DNA from: an uncultured Neomegalonema sp.
GTDB taxonomy: Bacteria > Pseudomonadota > Alphaproteobacteria > Rhodobacterales > Rhodobacteraceae
Assembly: GCA_937928005.1 (NCBI GenBank)
Contig: CALFVD010000114.1
Location: forward strand, 1-32,564
Length of the DNA: 32,564 nt
Reading direction: 5' to 3'
Shown here: positions 24,580-32,224 of the stretch, piece after piece
Layout of the letters: each line of letters starts with the position of its first letter
Position numbering within the stretch: the stretch's first letter is position 1
Translations under genes and position numbers: made by a program
Notes under the pieces: generated by a model
What the model was told of the DNA's origin: nothing
What the model saw: the letters and a program-made list of their open reading frames with translations, nothing else
The model's database searches: none

Positions 24580-24600
24580 GAACAATAACAGAACATAGTG
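24572..24600 (+). promoter_or_regulatory. SOS promoter with LexA box upstream of imuA
   Basis: GAAC-AATAACA-GAAC (24580-24594) is an exact alphaproteobacterial LexA site, GAAC-N7-GAAC. It lies between a possible -35 TTGAAT (24572-24577) and -10 ATAGTG (24595-24600) with 17-base spacing. LexA bound here would block transcription of imuA-imuB-dnaE2 until DNA damage. Confidence 0.8.
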
Positions 24601-24627
24601 TCGCATACGAATGGTCGGAGGTTGGAC

Positions 24628-25323
24628 ATGGACGCAGAGGAAAGACCGCATCTGAGACGGGGGCGGGTCCACGAGATCGTGGCGTCGATGTCGGGAGATG
24701 CTACCGCGCGCGTCTTTGCAGCCGGTATTGCAGGAAAGCTTGGCAGTCCCTGTCTCTGGATCGTCGGGCGGCAGGTCCCGGCACTTTGCCCGCACGGACT
24801 TCATGGATTGATGGACGTCGATGCGGTGACGCTTGTTCACGCGCAAACGCCATTGGAAGGCCTCTGGGTTGCCGAAGAGGCGTTGCGCTCGGGCATCTTC
24901 CGGACGGTCGTGGTCGAGATCGAGCGGGCCGTCGATCTTCTCCAGAGCCGCCGCTTGCAGCTTGCCGCCGAAGCGGGCAGAGCGGTCGGCATGATCGTCG
25001 GACCCGATAGTGGCAATACGGCGGTCGAGACCCGCTGGCGATGCACTGCGAAGGCCGGTGGGGAAGAGAAGCAGATCCGGTTCGACTGGGAGCAACTTAA
25101 GAACAAAAAGGGTTCAAATATCAAGGTGGAGGCAGTTCGGGATGAGACGACGGGTCGTATGCGTGTGGTTGCCTCATCTGGCGGCGGAACGGGTGCTGAA
25201 GAACCTGCCCGACCGGGACCGGCCCTTCGGGATCGTGTCGGAGGAGAGCGGCGGCTTGCGGCTCTGCTCGCTGAACATGGGAGCGCGGCAGGGGGGGCTG
25301 ACCTGCGGCATGTCTCTGGCTGA
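24628..25323 (+). CDS. imuA: ImuA, mutasome accessory protein
   Basis: ImuA is a RecA-like partner of ImuB and DnaE2 in damage-induced mutagenesis. ATG 24628 has GGAGG 7 bases upstream. The protein has 231 residues: RRGRVHEIVASMSGDATARV, then CLWIVGRQVPALCPHGL, TPLEGLWVAEEALRSG and FRTVVVEIERAVDL. No intact Walker A motif is seen, as usual in the family. The usual ImuA end is near GRMRVVASSG (about 25190), but the frame continues to 25323 and overlaps imuB by 182 bases, which is unusually long. The tail after that point looks like an out-of-frame read of imuB, so a lost stop or a frameshift is possible. Confidence 0.88.
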   Translation: MDAEERPHLRRGRVHEIVASMSGDATARVFAAGIAGKLGSPCLWIVGRQVPALCPHGLHGLMDVDAVTLVHAQTPLEGLWVAEEALRSGIFRTVVVEIERAVDLLQSRRLQLAAEAGRAVGMIVGPDSGNTAVETRWRCTAKAGGEEKQIRFDWEQLKNKKGSNIKVEAVRDETTGRMRVVASSGGGTGAEEPARPGPALRDRVGGERRLAALLAEHGSAAGGADLRHVSG

Positions 25324-26662
25324 TGCTCGGGCCATCATGCCGGACATCGTCACCGCACCGCGCGACGAAGAACGCGATGCCTCTTTCCTGCGCGCACTCG
25401 GCAGATGGGCGCAGCGCTTCACGCCGAAGGTCATGGTGGAGCGGGAGGAGGGGGCCGATGGCACCCTCGTCCTCGACGCAAGCGGTTGCGCGCATCTGTT
25501 CGGCGGGGAAACAGGGTTTGTCCGCGAACTCGAAGACGGTCTGGCGCGCTTTGGTCTGACCGTCCGGATCGGCATCGCCGATACGCGGGGCGGTGCCTGG
25601 GCGCTCGCGCGGTTCGGGGGAGGGAACCAGATCGCCCCGCCGGGAGAAACGCGAGCCGCCATCGATCCCCTCCCCGCTGCGGCTCTTAGCTTGACCCCGG
25701 AAAGCTGTACCGACCTCGCCCGCGTCGGCTTGAAGACCGTTCGGGACGTCGCGGCCCTTCCGCGCGCATCCATCGCGAAACGGTTCGGCGTGGAAACCGT
25801 CCAGCGCATCGACCGCACGCTTGGTATAGAAGCTGACCCGATGATCGCGATGGATCAGGCCGCGCCCCATGCGGTACGCCTGTCGCTACCGGAACCCATC
25901 GGCACCACCGATGCAGTCTCAGGAGCACTCGACCGGCTTCTGGCACGTCTGTGCGAGCGCCTCGAACGGGAAGGGCTGGGCGCGCGGCAATTGGAACTGA
26001 CCATCCGCCGCGCGGACGGCGGGACGGACCGCACCGCCATCGGCCTGATGCGACCGGGCCGAGATCCAGCGGTCATGGCCAGCCTGTTCGAGCGGGGGAT
26101 CGCGAAACTCGATGCGGGCTTCGGGATCGACGGCCTGCGTCTCCATGCGACATCGGTCGAGCCTTTGGCGGCGGTACAGATCGTTCCGGAGGGAGATGAG
26201 ACGGGCGAGCGTCTCGATGCGCTTCTGGCCCGGATCGCCAACCGGATCGGCTTCGAGGCGATCATTCGCATGGCACCGGCGACGAGCCATATCCCCGAAA
26301 GAAGCTGGCTGCGTTTTTCGGCGGCCCATCCGATGCCGCAGGATGACTGGTCCCGCCCGAAAGTGCCGCGTCCGATCACCATGGTCGGCCCCGACCCCGT
26401 GCAGGTCGAGGACGGGGCGACACGCCGTCCCCCGGCGGCGCTCGTCTGGCGCGGGCGGATCTATCGCTGCATCCGGGCCACCGGCCCCGAACGGATCGTT
26501 CCCGAATGGTGGCTCGACGATCCGGCATGGCGCACAGGCCTGCGCGATTATTGGCGGATCGAAACCGATTCCGGTCGGCGCTTCTGGGTGTTCCATACGC
26601 CGGAGGTGGACCTGGAGCGAACCACCCTGTCGAGGTGGTACGTCCACGGCATCTTCGCATGA
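25142..26662 (+). CDS. imuB: ImuB, Y-family polymerase-like mutasome protein
   Basis: ImuB is a Y-family polymerase relative without catalytic acidic residues; it links DnaE2 to the sliding clamp. ATG 25142 (MRRRVVCVWLPHLAAERVLK) is the canonical family start, with GGAGG upstream. It has 506 residues. Typical segments are GLTCGMSLADARAIMPDI, then LVLDASGCAHLFGGE where active enzymes have an acidic pair, and VRIGIADTRGGAWALARF. The C-terminal domain carries RPPAALVWRGRIYRCIRATG and DYWRIETDSGRRFWVFH. The stop overlaps the dnaE2 start as ATGA, so the cassette is translated as one unit. Confidence 0.94.
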   Translation: MRRRVVCVWLPHLAAERVLKNLPDRDRPFGIVSEESGGLRLCSLNMGARQGGLTCGMSLADARAIMPDIVTAPRDEERDASFLRALGRWAQRFTPKVMVEREEGADGTLVLDASGCAHLFGGETGFVRELEDGLARFGLTVRIGIADTRGGAWALARFGGGNQIAPPGETRAAIDPLPAAALSLTPESCTDLARVGLKTVRDVAALPRASIAKRFGVETVQRIDRTLGIEADPMIAMDQAAPHAVRLSLPEPIGTTDAVSGALDRLLARLCERLEREGLGARQLELTIRRADGGTDRTAIGLMRPGRDPAVMASLFERGIAKLDAGFGIDGLRLHATSVEPLAAVQIVPEGDETGERLDALLARIANRIGFEAIIRMAPATSHIPERSWLRFSAAHPMPQDDWSRPKVPRPITMVGPDPVQVEDGATRRPPAALVWRGRIYRCIRATGPERIVPEWWLDDPAWRTGLRDYWRIETDSGRRFWVFHTPEVDLERTTLSRWYVHGIFA

Positions 26663-29600
26663 ACAGTAGACCACAAGGATTCGCGGAACTCTGCGCGACG
26701 AGCAACTTCACCTTCCTGACCGGCGCGTCGCATCCCGAGGAGATGGTCGAGCGCGCCGCCGCCCTCGGACTGGAGGGCATCGCCATCGCGGATCGCAACA
26801 GCCTCGCCGGGGTCGTCCGCGCCCATGCGAGGCTGAAGGCCATGGCGAAGGAAGCCGCCGGGATCGCCGACAAGCCACGCCCGAAGGGTGTGACCAACGA
26901 AGACGTTCGCGAACATGCTTCCCGCACACAGGCACGGAAACTGCGGATCAGGAAAGACTCGTCGGATCGTCGGGAAAGACCCGATCCGCCCCCGCTCGTT
27001 CCCGAATGCGCTTTCATTCCGAAGTCCATCCCTCGTCTCGTGGTAGCGTCACGGCTCGTCCTGACCGATACCAAAAGCAGGATCGTGGCCCTGCCGACGG
27101 ATCGCAGCGCGTACGGGCGGCTGTGCCGCTTGCTAACCACCGGCAAGCGCAGGGCAGGGAAGGGCGAATGCGATCTTGCCTTCGCCGACCTGCATCAATG
27201 GGGTGAGGGTCTGATCCTGATCGCCTTGCCACCTGATCCGCTCGATCATGATCCGGCACAGGTAGCAAACGAGATCGGTGAACTGGCCCATCGTTTCCCC
27301 GGCTCGGTCTATCTCGGCGCGGTCCCCCGCTATGACGGGCAGGATGCGGAGCGTATCGATACCCTCGCACACTTGTCGAAAGCCGCCGCCGTACCGATGG
27401 TGGCAACGAATGCACCCATGATGCATCGCGCGGCACGGCGGCGCATCGCCGACGTCCTGACCTGCCTTCGCACGGGCGTGACCATCGACCGGATCGGCAA
27501 GCACGCGCTGGTGAATGCCGAACAGCGGTTGCGCAGCGCCGAAGAGATGGCCCGGCTCTTCGCCCGGTATCCGGAAGTCGTGGACCGAACGCTCGATATT
27601 CTCCGGCATTGCCGGTTTTCCCTCGACGACCTGCGCTATGAATATCCCGACGAGATTATCGACGGGGAAGGACCGCAGCAGCGCCTCGAACGGCTTACCC
27701 GTGAAGGTCTGGTTTGGCGCTACCCCGAAGGCGTCCCGGAACCTCTTGCCGCCACCGTGCGCCGCGAACTGTCCCTCGTCGGAAAACTCGGCTTCGCCCC
27801 TTACTTCCTGACCGTCCACGAGGTTGTCAGCTTCGCGCGGGAGCGGGGCATCCTCTGCCAAGGTAGGGGGTCGGCGGCGAACTCTGTCGTCTGCTATGCC
27901 TTGGGCATCACGGAGGCCGATCCGGAACTCATCTCAGGGGTCTTCGAGCGCTTCATATCGGAGGCGCGGGGCGAACCACCCGATATCGATGTGGATTTCG
28001 AGCACGAACGCCGCGAGGAAGTGATCCAGCACATCTACGAGCGCTACGGGCGCGAGCGGGCAGGGCTGTGCGCGACGGTCATCCACTTCCGGTCCCGCGC
28101 CGCCATCCGCGAAGTCGGCAAGGTGATGGGTCTGTCGGTCGATACGGTCTCCGCCATCGCCGGTCAGACATGGCGCTGGTCCTCCGAAGGGATCGACCCG
28201 AAGCAGATCACCGAGATCGGCCTCGATCCGACCGACCGACGCCTGCGCCAGACGCTGGAACTGACCCGCGAGATCGTCGGCTTCCCGCGCCATCTGAGCC
28301 AGCATGTCGGCGGCTTCGTCATCACCGCCGGGCGTCTGGACGAACTCGTGCCCATCGAGAACGCGGCGATGGCGGATCGCACCGTCATCGAATGGGACAA
28401 GGACGACATCGATACGCTCGGCATCCTCAAAGTCGATATTCTCGCCCTCGGAATGCTTACCTGCCTGCGGAAAACCTTCGGCCTCGTCGCCGAGACGGGG
28501 GGCAAACGCTACAGCCTCGCGACGCTGCCCCAAGAGGACGGGACGGTCTACGACATGCTCTGCGATGCGGACTCGCTCGGCGTCTTCCAAGTCGAGAGCC
28601 GCGCGCAGATGAATTTCCTGCCGCGAATGCGCCCGCGCACCTTCTACGATCTGGTCATCGAGGTCGCCATCGTCCGCCCCGGTCCGATCCAAGGCGACAT
28701 AGTCCATCCCTATATCCGCCGCCGCAACGGGCAGGAGAAGGTGGACTATGTGAAGGACGAGCTACGCGCGATCCTCGGCATCCCGCTGTTCCAGGAACAG
28801 GCGATGCAGATCGCCATGACCGCCGCCGATTTCACGCCCGACGAGGCCGATGGCCTGCGTCGCGCCATGGCGACCTTTCGCAAGACCGGCACGATCCAGA
28901 GTTTCGGGCACAAGTTCGTGGCGCGCATGGTAGAGAAAGGCTACCCACCTGAGTTCGCCGAACGCTGCTTCCGCCAGATCGAAGGGTTCGGGGAATACGG
29001 GTTCCCCGAAAGCCATGCGGCCAGCTTCGCGCTGCTGGTCTACGCCTCCGCCTGGGCGAAGCGGTATCACCCGGCGGCGTTCGCCTGTTCGCTGCTGAAC
29101 TCTCAGCCCATGGGCTTTTATGCCCCGGCCCAGATCGTGCGCGATGCGCGCGAGCATGGGGTCGAGGTTCGTCCAGTCTGCATCAATGCGAGTTGGTGGG
29201 ACTGTACGCTGGAACCACACATCGCCCCCGCACCACGTACCGGGGAGCGCGGATGGAAGGACGCCGATGCGGGCCGGTTTGCCCTGCGCCTCGGTCTGCG
29301 CCTCGTGAAAGGGATCAGCGAAGAAGACGCGGGCTGGGTCTCGGCGGCACGGGGGAACGGTTACTCGGATGTGGAGAGCCTGCAACGCCGGGCCGGACTT
29401 CATCCGAAGACCGTTCGACGGCTGGCGGAGGCCGACGCTTTCGCAAGCCTCGATCTGGATCGCCGGTCTGCTCTATGGGAAGCGGGCGCGATCCCCGGCA
29501 AGACGCTGCCGCTCTTCGGCAACACGCTGGAAGGGGAGGGCGTCGCTGAAGGCATCGACGAGCCGATTCCGGACCTGCCGCCGATGACGCGCGGCGAGGA

Positions 29601-30135
29601 AGTGGTCGAGGATTACGTCGCGACCCGCTTGTCGCTCAAGGAACACCCGCTGACGCTGCTTCGCCCCGGTCTGGTGGTGGAGGAAGGCTGGGATCCTCCA
29701 CGCCCTTGTGCCGCGTTATCGGAAGTGCCCGATGGCTGGATGGTGGGCATCGCGGGACTGGTCATCACGCGCCAGCGTCCCGGCACGGCATCGGGTGTGA
29801 TCTTTCTCACCCTCGAAGACGAAACGGGCGTGGCCAACGTCGTCGTCTGGCCGAAAATCTACGAACGCTTCCGGCGGGCGGTCATCGCGGGACGGCTCCT
29901 CCACGTTCACGGCCAGCTTCAGCGTGAAGGGATCGTCGCCCATCTCGTCGCACGCCGGATCGACGATATGTCGGAGCGTCTCGACAGGCTCGGGGATGCG
30001 GGAAGCATCGACGTCTCGTCCAACCGTGCCGACCACACGAAACGGCCCGCGCCGCCCTCGACCCATATCGCCCCCCGAGCGCGCCATCCGCGCGATCAGG
30101 CCAAGGCGATGTTTCCGAGCCGGGATTTCCATTGA
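26659..30135 (+). CDS. dnaE2: Error-prone DNA polymerase DnaE2
   Basis: DnaE2 is the catalytic polymerase of the ImuA-ImuB-DnaE2 mutasome and copies damaged templates. ATG 26659 overlaps the imuB stop. The 1158-residue protein starts with a degenerate PHP domain (FTFLTGASHPEEMVERAAAL). After RAHARLKAMAKEAAG there is a basic, likely disordered insertion of about 70 residues before PRLVVASRLVLTD; DnaE2 usually has under 20 here. The polymerase acidic residues are in PDIDVDF (Asp442, Asp444) and KVDILALG (Asp593). Further motifs include CQGRGSAANSVVCYALG and EYGFPESHAASFALLVY. The C-terminal OB fold begins VGIAGLVITRQRPGTASG. No frameshift is seen. Confidence 0.96.
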   Translation: MNSRPQGFAELCATSNFTFLTGASHPEEMVERAAALGLEGIAIADRNSLAGVVRAHARLKAMAKEAAGIADKPRPKGVTNEDVREHASRTQARKLRIRKDSSDRRERPDPPPLVPECAFIPKSIPRLVVASRLVLTDTKSRIVALPTDRSAYGRLCRLLTTGKRRAGKGECDLAFADLHQWGEGLILIALPPDPLDHDPAQVANEIGELAHRFPGSVYLGAVPRYDGQDAERIDTLAHLSKAAAVPMVATNAPMMHRAARRRIADVLTCLRTGVTIDRIGKHALVNAEQRLRSAEEMARLFARYPEVVDRTLDILRHCRFSLDDLRYEYPDEIIDGEGPQQRLERLTREGLVWRYPEGVPEPLAATVRRELSLVGKLGFAPYFLTVHEVVSFARERGILCQGRGSAANSVVCYALGITEADPELISGVFERFISEARGEPPDIDVDFEHERREEVIQHIYERYGRERAGLCATVIHFRSRAAIREVGKVMGLSVDTVSAIAGQTWRWSSEGIDPKQITEIGLDPTDRRLRQTLELTREIVGFPRHLSQHVGGFVITAGRLDELVPIENAAMADRTVIEWDKDDIDTLGILKVDILALGMLTCLRKTFGLVAETGGKRYSLATLPQEDGTVYDMLCDADSLGVFQVESRAQMNFLPRMRPRTFYDLVIEVAIVRPGPIQGDIVHPYIRRRNGQEKVDYVKDELRAILGIPLFQEQAMQIAMTAADFTPDEADGLRRAMATFRKTGTIQSFGHKFVARMVEKGYPPEFAERCFRQIEGFGEYGFPESHAASFALLVYASAWAKRYHPAAFACSLLNSQPMGFYAPAQIVRDAREHGVEVRPVCINASWWDCTLEPHIAPAPRTGERGWKDADAGRFALRLGLRLVKGISEEDAGWVSAARGNGYSDVESLQRRAGLHPKTVRRLAEADAFASLDLDRRSALWEAGAIPGKTLPLFGNTLEGEGVAEGIDEPIPDLPPMTRGEEVVEDYVATRLSLKEHPLTLLRPGLVVEEGWDPPRPCAALSEVPDGWMVGIAGLVITRQRPGTASGVIFLTLEDETGVANVVVWPKIYERFRRAVIAGRLLHVHGQLQREGIVAHLVARRIDDMSERLDRLGDAGSIDVSSNRADHTKRPAPPSTHIAPRARHPRDQAKAMFPSRDFH

Positions 30136-30169
30136 CGGGCAGGCGAAGCCGAGCGGGCCACAGGCTCCA

Positions 30170-30454
30170 TCAGTACGAGCCGTTGAGGATGTCCATCGCA
30201 CGAATGATGTCGTCCCGGTACATGGATACGCTATGGCCGGTCGGCTCCAGCGCCGTCACCCGCCCGCTCGCAATGTACATCGTGGCCAGGGTATAGGTTT
30301 TCCCGTCGAATCTTACTTCCGGATCGAGGCGCGGTATTGCGGGATATCCCTGCATCAAGGGGATCACCACGACACGCCGGCGATCGGGGAGATCGTCGGC
30401 GCTGACGACGACGCCGGGATTGCCATCGAACCGGACGACCTCGAACTGTTTCAT
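30170..30454 (-). CDS. ccdB: CcdB-family gyrase-poison toxin
   Basis: CcdB toxins trap DNA gyrase and kill plasmid-free daughter cells. The 94-residue protein starts MKQFEVVRFDGNPGVVVSAD; its ATG at 30454 overlaps the ccdA stop as ATGA. The body has VVIPLMQGYPAIPRLDPEVR and the C-terminus RAMDILNGSY. Overall length and fold pattern fit CcdB. The C-terminal Trp-Gly-Ile that poisons gyrase in F-plasmid CcdB is absent, so the target contact may differ, as in many chromosomal relatives. The ccdB stop faces the dnaE2 stop across 34 bases. Confidence 0.82.
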   Translation of the reverse strand: MKQFEVVRFDGNPGVVVSADDLPDRRRVVVIPLMQGYPAIPRLDPEVRFDGKTYTLATMYIASGRVTALEPTGHSVSMYRDDIIRAMDILNGSY

Positions 30455-30723
30455 TCAGCCCCCGCGAAGGGACCGTCGCCGAAACCCGCGAAGGGATTGG
30501 GATTCTCGTCCTGCCACGCAGCTTGTGCGGCAAAAGCATCCCGATTGTCCTCGATCCACTGCGCCCGCGCTGCTGTTCTAACGGCCTGTGCCAGCGCGGC
30601 ATTGCACACATCGCTCACGTTGAGGCCGAGTTCCTTTGCTTCTCGCAGTGGCCCCTCATCGAGCGTCACGCTCGTCTTTCGGCGGCCCTTTGCTCCCTTG
30701 GCCATCTCGGATGCCGTACTCAT
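30451..30723 (-). CDS. ccdA: CcdA-family antitoxin
   Basis: CcdA neutralises CcdB and represses the operon. I chose ATG 30723 (MSTASEMAKGAKGRRKTSVT) because a GGGGA site lies about 8 bases upstream and the predicted transcription start (about 30744) leaves a short leader; ATG 30738 is possible. The protein has 90 residues. RRKTSVTLDEGPLREAKELG is the N-terminal ribbon-helix-helix domain. The C-terminal part, WIEDNRDAFAAQAAW and NPNPFAGF, is the disordered toxin-binding tail. It overlaps ccdB by 4 bases. Confidence 0.85.
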   Translation of the reverse strand: MSTASEMAKGAKGRRKTSVTLDEGPLREAKELGLNVSDVCNAALAQAVRTAARAQWIEDNRDAFAAQAAWQDENPNPFAGFGDGPFAGAE

Positions 30724-30742
30724 AATTTCGTTCCCCATTTGG

Positions 30743-30779
30743 TACCCTCGATCATACCGCTAAAAATACCTCTTGTCCA
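30743..30779 (-). promoter_or_regulatory. ccdAB promoter and possible operator repeats
   Basis: On the minus strand TGGACA (30774-30779), a 17-base spacer and TATGAT (30751-30756) form a good promoter. TACC occurs on the plus strand at 30743, 30755 and 30767, exactly 12 bases apart, across the spacer and start region. These could be CcdA half-sites; that is inferred. Confidence 0.65.
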
Positions 30780-30908
30780 TCGAACCCTTGGGTTTGCCGA
30801 GGTTACAGGGATGCGCTCCTGCAAGGACGTCTTCACCCGACGCCTTCGGCTTCGATCAGTCGCGGGGTGCGAAGCGCGCGAATGATCGCCCTTTCGTTTA
30901 GGCCGAAG

Positions 30909-30933
30909 GCCGAGGCGGCAGAGCCGCCTCGGC
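30909..30933. terminator. Perfect 11-bp hairpin after ssb
   Basis: GCCGAGGCGGC (30909-30919), a 3-base loop and GCCGCCTCGGC (30923-30933) form a very stable stem 6 bases beyond the ssb stop. There is no T-tract on the minus strand, so it may protect or pause the transcript rather than act as a full intrinsic terminator. Confidence 0.5.
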
Positions 30934-30939
30934 TGCCGG

Positions 30940-31284
30940 TCAGGCGCCGCCGTTGGCGTCGCCCTTCGGCGTGTGCTTGACGAGGATGTGGAAATCCTCG
31001 GTGACGAGATCGACGGTGTAGACCGTCGCGCCGTCCTTCTCGTAGGAGCCGTTGCGCAGGCGGCCCGTCGCGCGGACGATATCGCCGGGCTTGGTGTTCT
31101 CCGAGATGTACTTGATCGTGCGCTCGGCAAAGACCGTGATGGTGTTCCAGTGGGTGTTGTCGTCCCAGGAGCCGTCGTCCTTCTTGCGCGGATAGTCCGA
31201 GGCGATGTTGATCTTGAGGGTCGTGCCGACTTCGGCGATGCGGCCGATCCGTCCGATGATTTGAAATTCAGCAGTGCCACGCAT
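30940..31284 (-). CDS. ssb: Plasmid single-stranded DNA-binding protein
   Basis: SSB coats single-stranded DNA during replication, repair and conjugation. ATG 31284 has GGAGGA 8 bases upstream. The 114-residue protein is one OB fold: MRGTAEFQIIGRIGRIAEVG, then HWNTITVFAERTIKYISENT and GDIVRATGRLRNGSYEKDG. It ends KGDANGGA, so it lacks the long glycine-rich linker and the acidic DDDIPF-like tip through which chromosomal SSB recruits partners. It could coat DNA without recruiting host repair enzymes. It is probably a plasmid transfer or maintenance function. Confidence 0.92.
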   Translation of the reverse strand: MRGTAEFQIIGRIGRIAEVGTTLKINIASDYPRKKDDGSWDDNTHWNTITVFAERTIKYISENTKPGDIVRATGRLRNGSYEKDGATVYTVDLVTEDFHILVKHTPKGDANGGA

Positions 31285-31344
31285 GGGGTAGTCCTCCGGT
31301 TGGTTGTTTCGATGGCTTCGTCCCGGCCGGAAGGGGAGGCGCGA

Positions 31345-31464
31345 TCAAGCTGAAAGACGGAGGGTCCGCGCCTTGGCGTGGAAACCGTAATGACCGAAGG
31401 GAGTGGTTTTCTGCTTGATCGGGTCCAACCCAACAAAGGTACCAAAACCACCACAGGATTTCAT
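31345..31464 (-). CDS. Possible 39-residue protein or gene remnant
   Basis: ATG 31464 overlaps the recombinase stop as ATGA and the frame ends at TGA 31345-31347. It includes VGLDPIKQKTTPFGHYGFHA and ends RTLRLSA. The composition looks protein-like, and it could equally be the 3' end of a gene lost to rearrangement. I do not recognise it. It lies in the ssb leader region, where I see no clear ssb promoter. Confidence 0.25.
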   Translation of the reverse strand: MKSCGGFGTFVGLDPIKQKTTPFGHYGFHAKARTLRLSA

Positions 31465-32096
31465 GGTCTGGAGCGCTTGAGATCGTGTTTTCTGATCCAG
31501 TTTGAGAGATTGGCAGGGGTGGTGGTGTAGCGCTTTGCAATGAAGGCTTGGGTTGACCCGTTGGCGAGGAGCGCCTCGATTTCGGGGCGGAAGGCATCGA
31601 GCTTGCTTTTGCCTGGCCCCTTTGGTCTTCCGAGTGGTAGTCCGGATGCCTTCCGGGCGCGTAGAGCCTCGGTTGTTCTGGCGGAGATGAGGTCGCGCTC
31701 GATCTCGGCAGCCATTGAGAATGCCATGGCGACGATCTTACTCTGGATAGTGTCGTCGAGCCGCCAGTTACCTTTGATGGCGTAGACCCGTATATGTTGC
31801 GTGGCGGCAATGGACAGGATTTCCATGCATTCGAGCATGGAGCGCCCAAGCCGTGAGAGTTCACTGACGATCAAGGCATCACCTTCGCGCAGGTCGTCGA
31901 GCACGGTTGCGATCTTGCGCTTTCGCCAGGGTATTTTGCCGGAGACCTTTTCCTCGACGAATGTGACACGTCCAAGGTCTTCGCGGTTGGCAAGGGCGAG
32001 GATGTCTGCCCGATTTTTGTCGAGGCCCTGCGCCTCGGTGGAGACCCGTAGGTAGCCGATCGTTTTGGATGCTGTTGAGCCCGTTTTTCCGGTCAT
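31461..32096 (-). CDS. Serine recombinase (resolvase/invertase family)
   Basis: The 211-residue protein starts MTGKTGSTASKTIGYLRVST; the catalytic serine is in YLRVSTEAQG (about residue 19). Other resolvase motifs are ALIVSELSRLGRS and MAFSMAAEIERDLISARTTE. The C-terminal helix-turn-helix is STQAFIAKRYTTTPANLSNW. It is divergent from a Tn3-family transposase that starts 128 bases away, the usual tnpR-tnpA arrangement, so it is probably the resolvase of that element. It is unlike the first TnpR in sequence. The left end of the element was not found. Confidence 0.9.
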   Translation of the reverse strand: MTGKTGSTASKTIGYLRVSTEAQGLDKNRADILALANREDLGRVTFVEEKVSGKIPWRKRKIATVLDDLREGDALIVSELSRLGRSMLECMEILSIAATQHIRVYAIKGNWRLDDTIQSKIVAMAFSMAAEIERDLISARTTEALRARKASGLPLGRPKGPGKSKLDAFRPEIEALLANGSTQAFIAKRYTTTPANLSNWIRKHDLKRSRP

Positions 32097-32224
32097 TCGA
32101 TAAAATCCCGATATTCTGGAAATTACCGTATCGAACGATATGCTTTATTCAATGATTTTCGTTTGATTTTTCCGCTATCGGAAACGTTCGTTTTCAGCAT
32201 AATTTTTCAGCTTGGATTTGCCCC
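32097..32224. promoter_or_regulatory. Probable res site and divergent promoters of second Tn3-like element
   Basis: This AT-rich gap between recombinase and transposase has a dyad TATCG-AA-CGATA (32129-32140) and related ATCG/CGTTCG segments, including GCTATCGGAAACG further right. Resolvase sites lie in this position in Tn3 elements. Subsites cannot be delimited by eye. Confidence 0.45.

Noticed and set aside
31403-31451. GTGGTTTT...AAAACCAC repeat as left end of the second Tn3-like element
   Set aside because: It lacks the GGGG start and TAAG end of Tn3-family inverted repeats, and the arms are only 8 bases.
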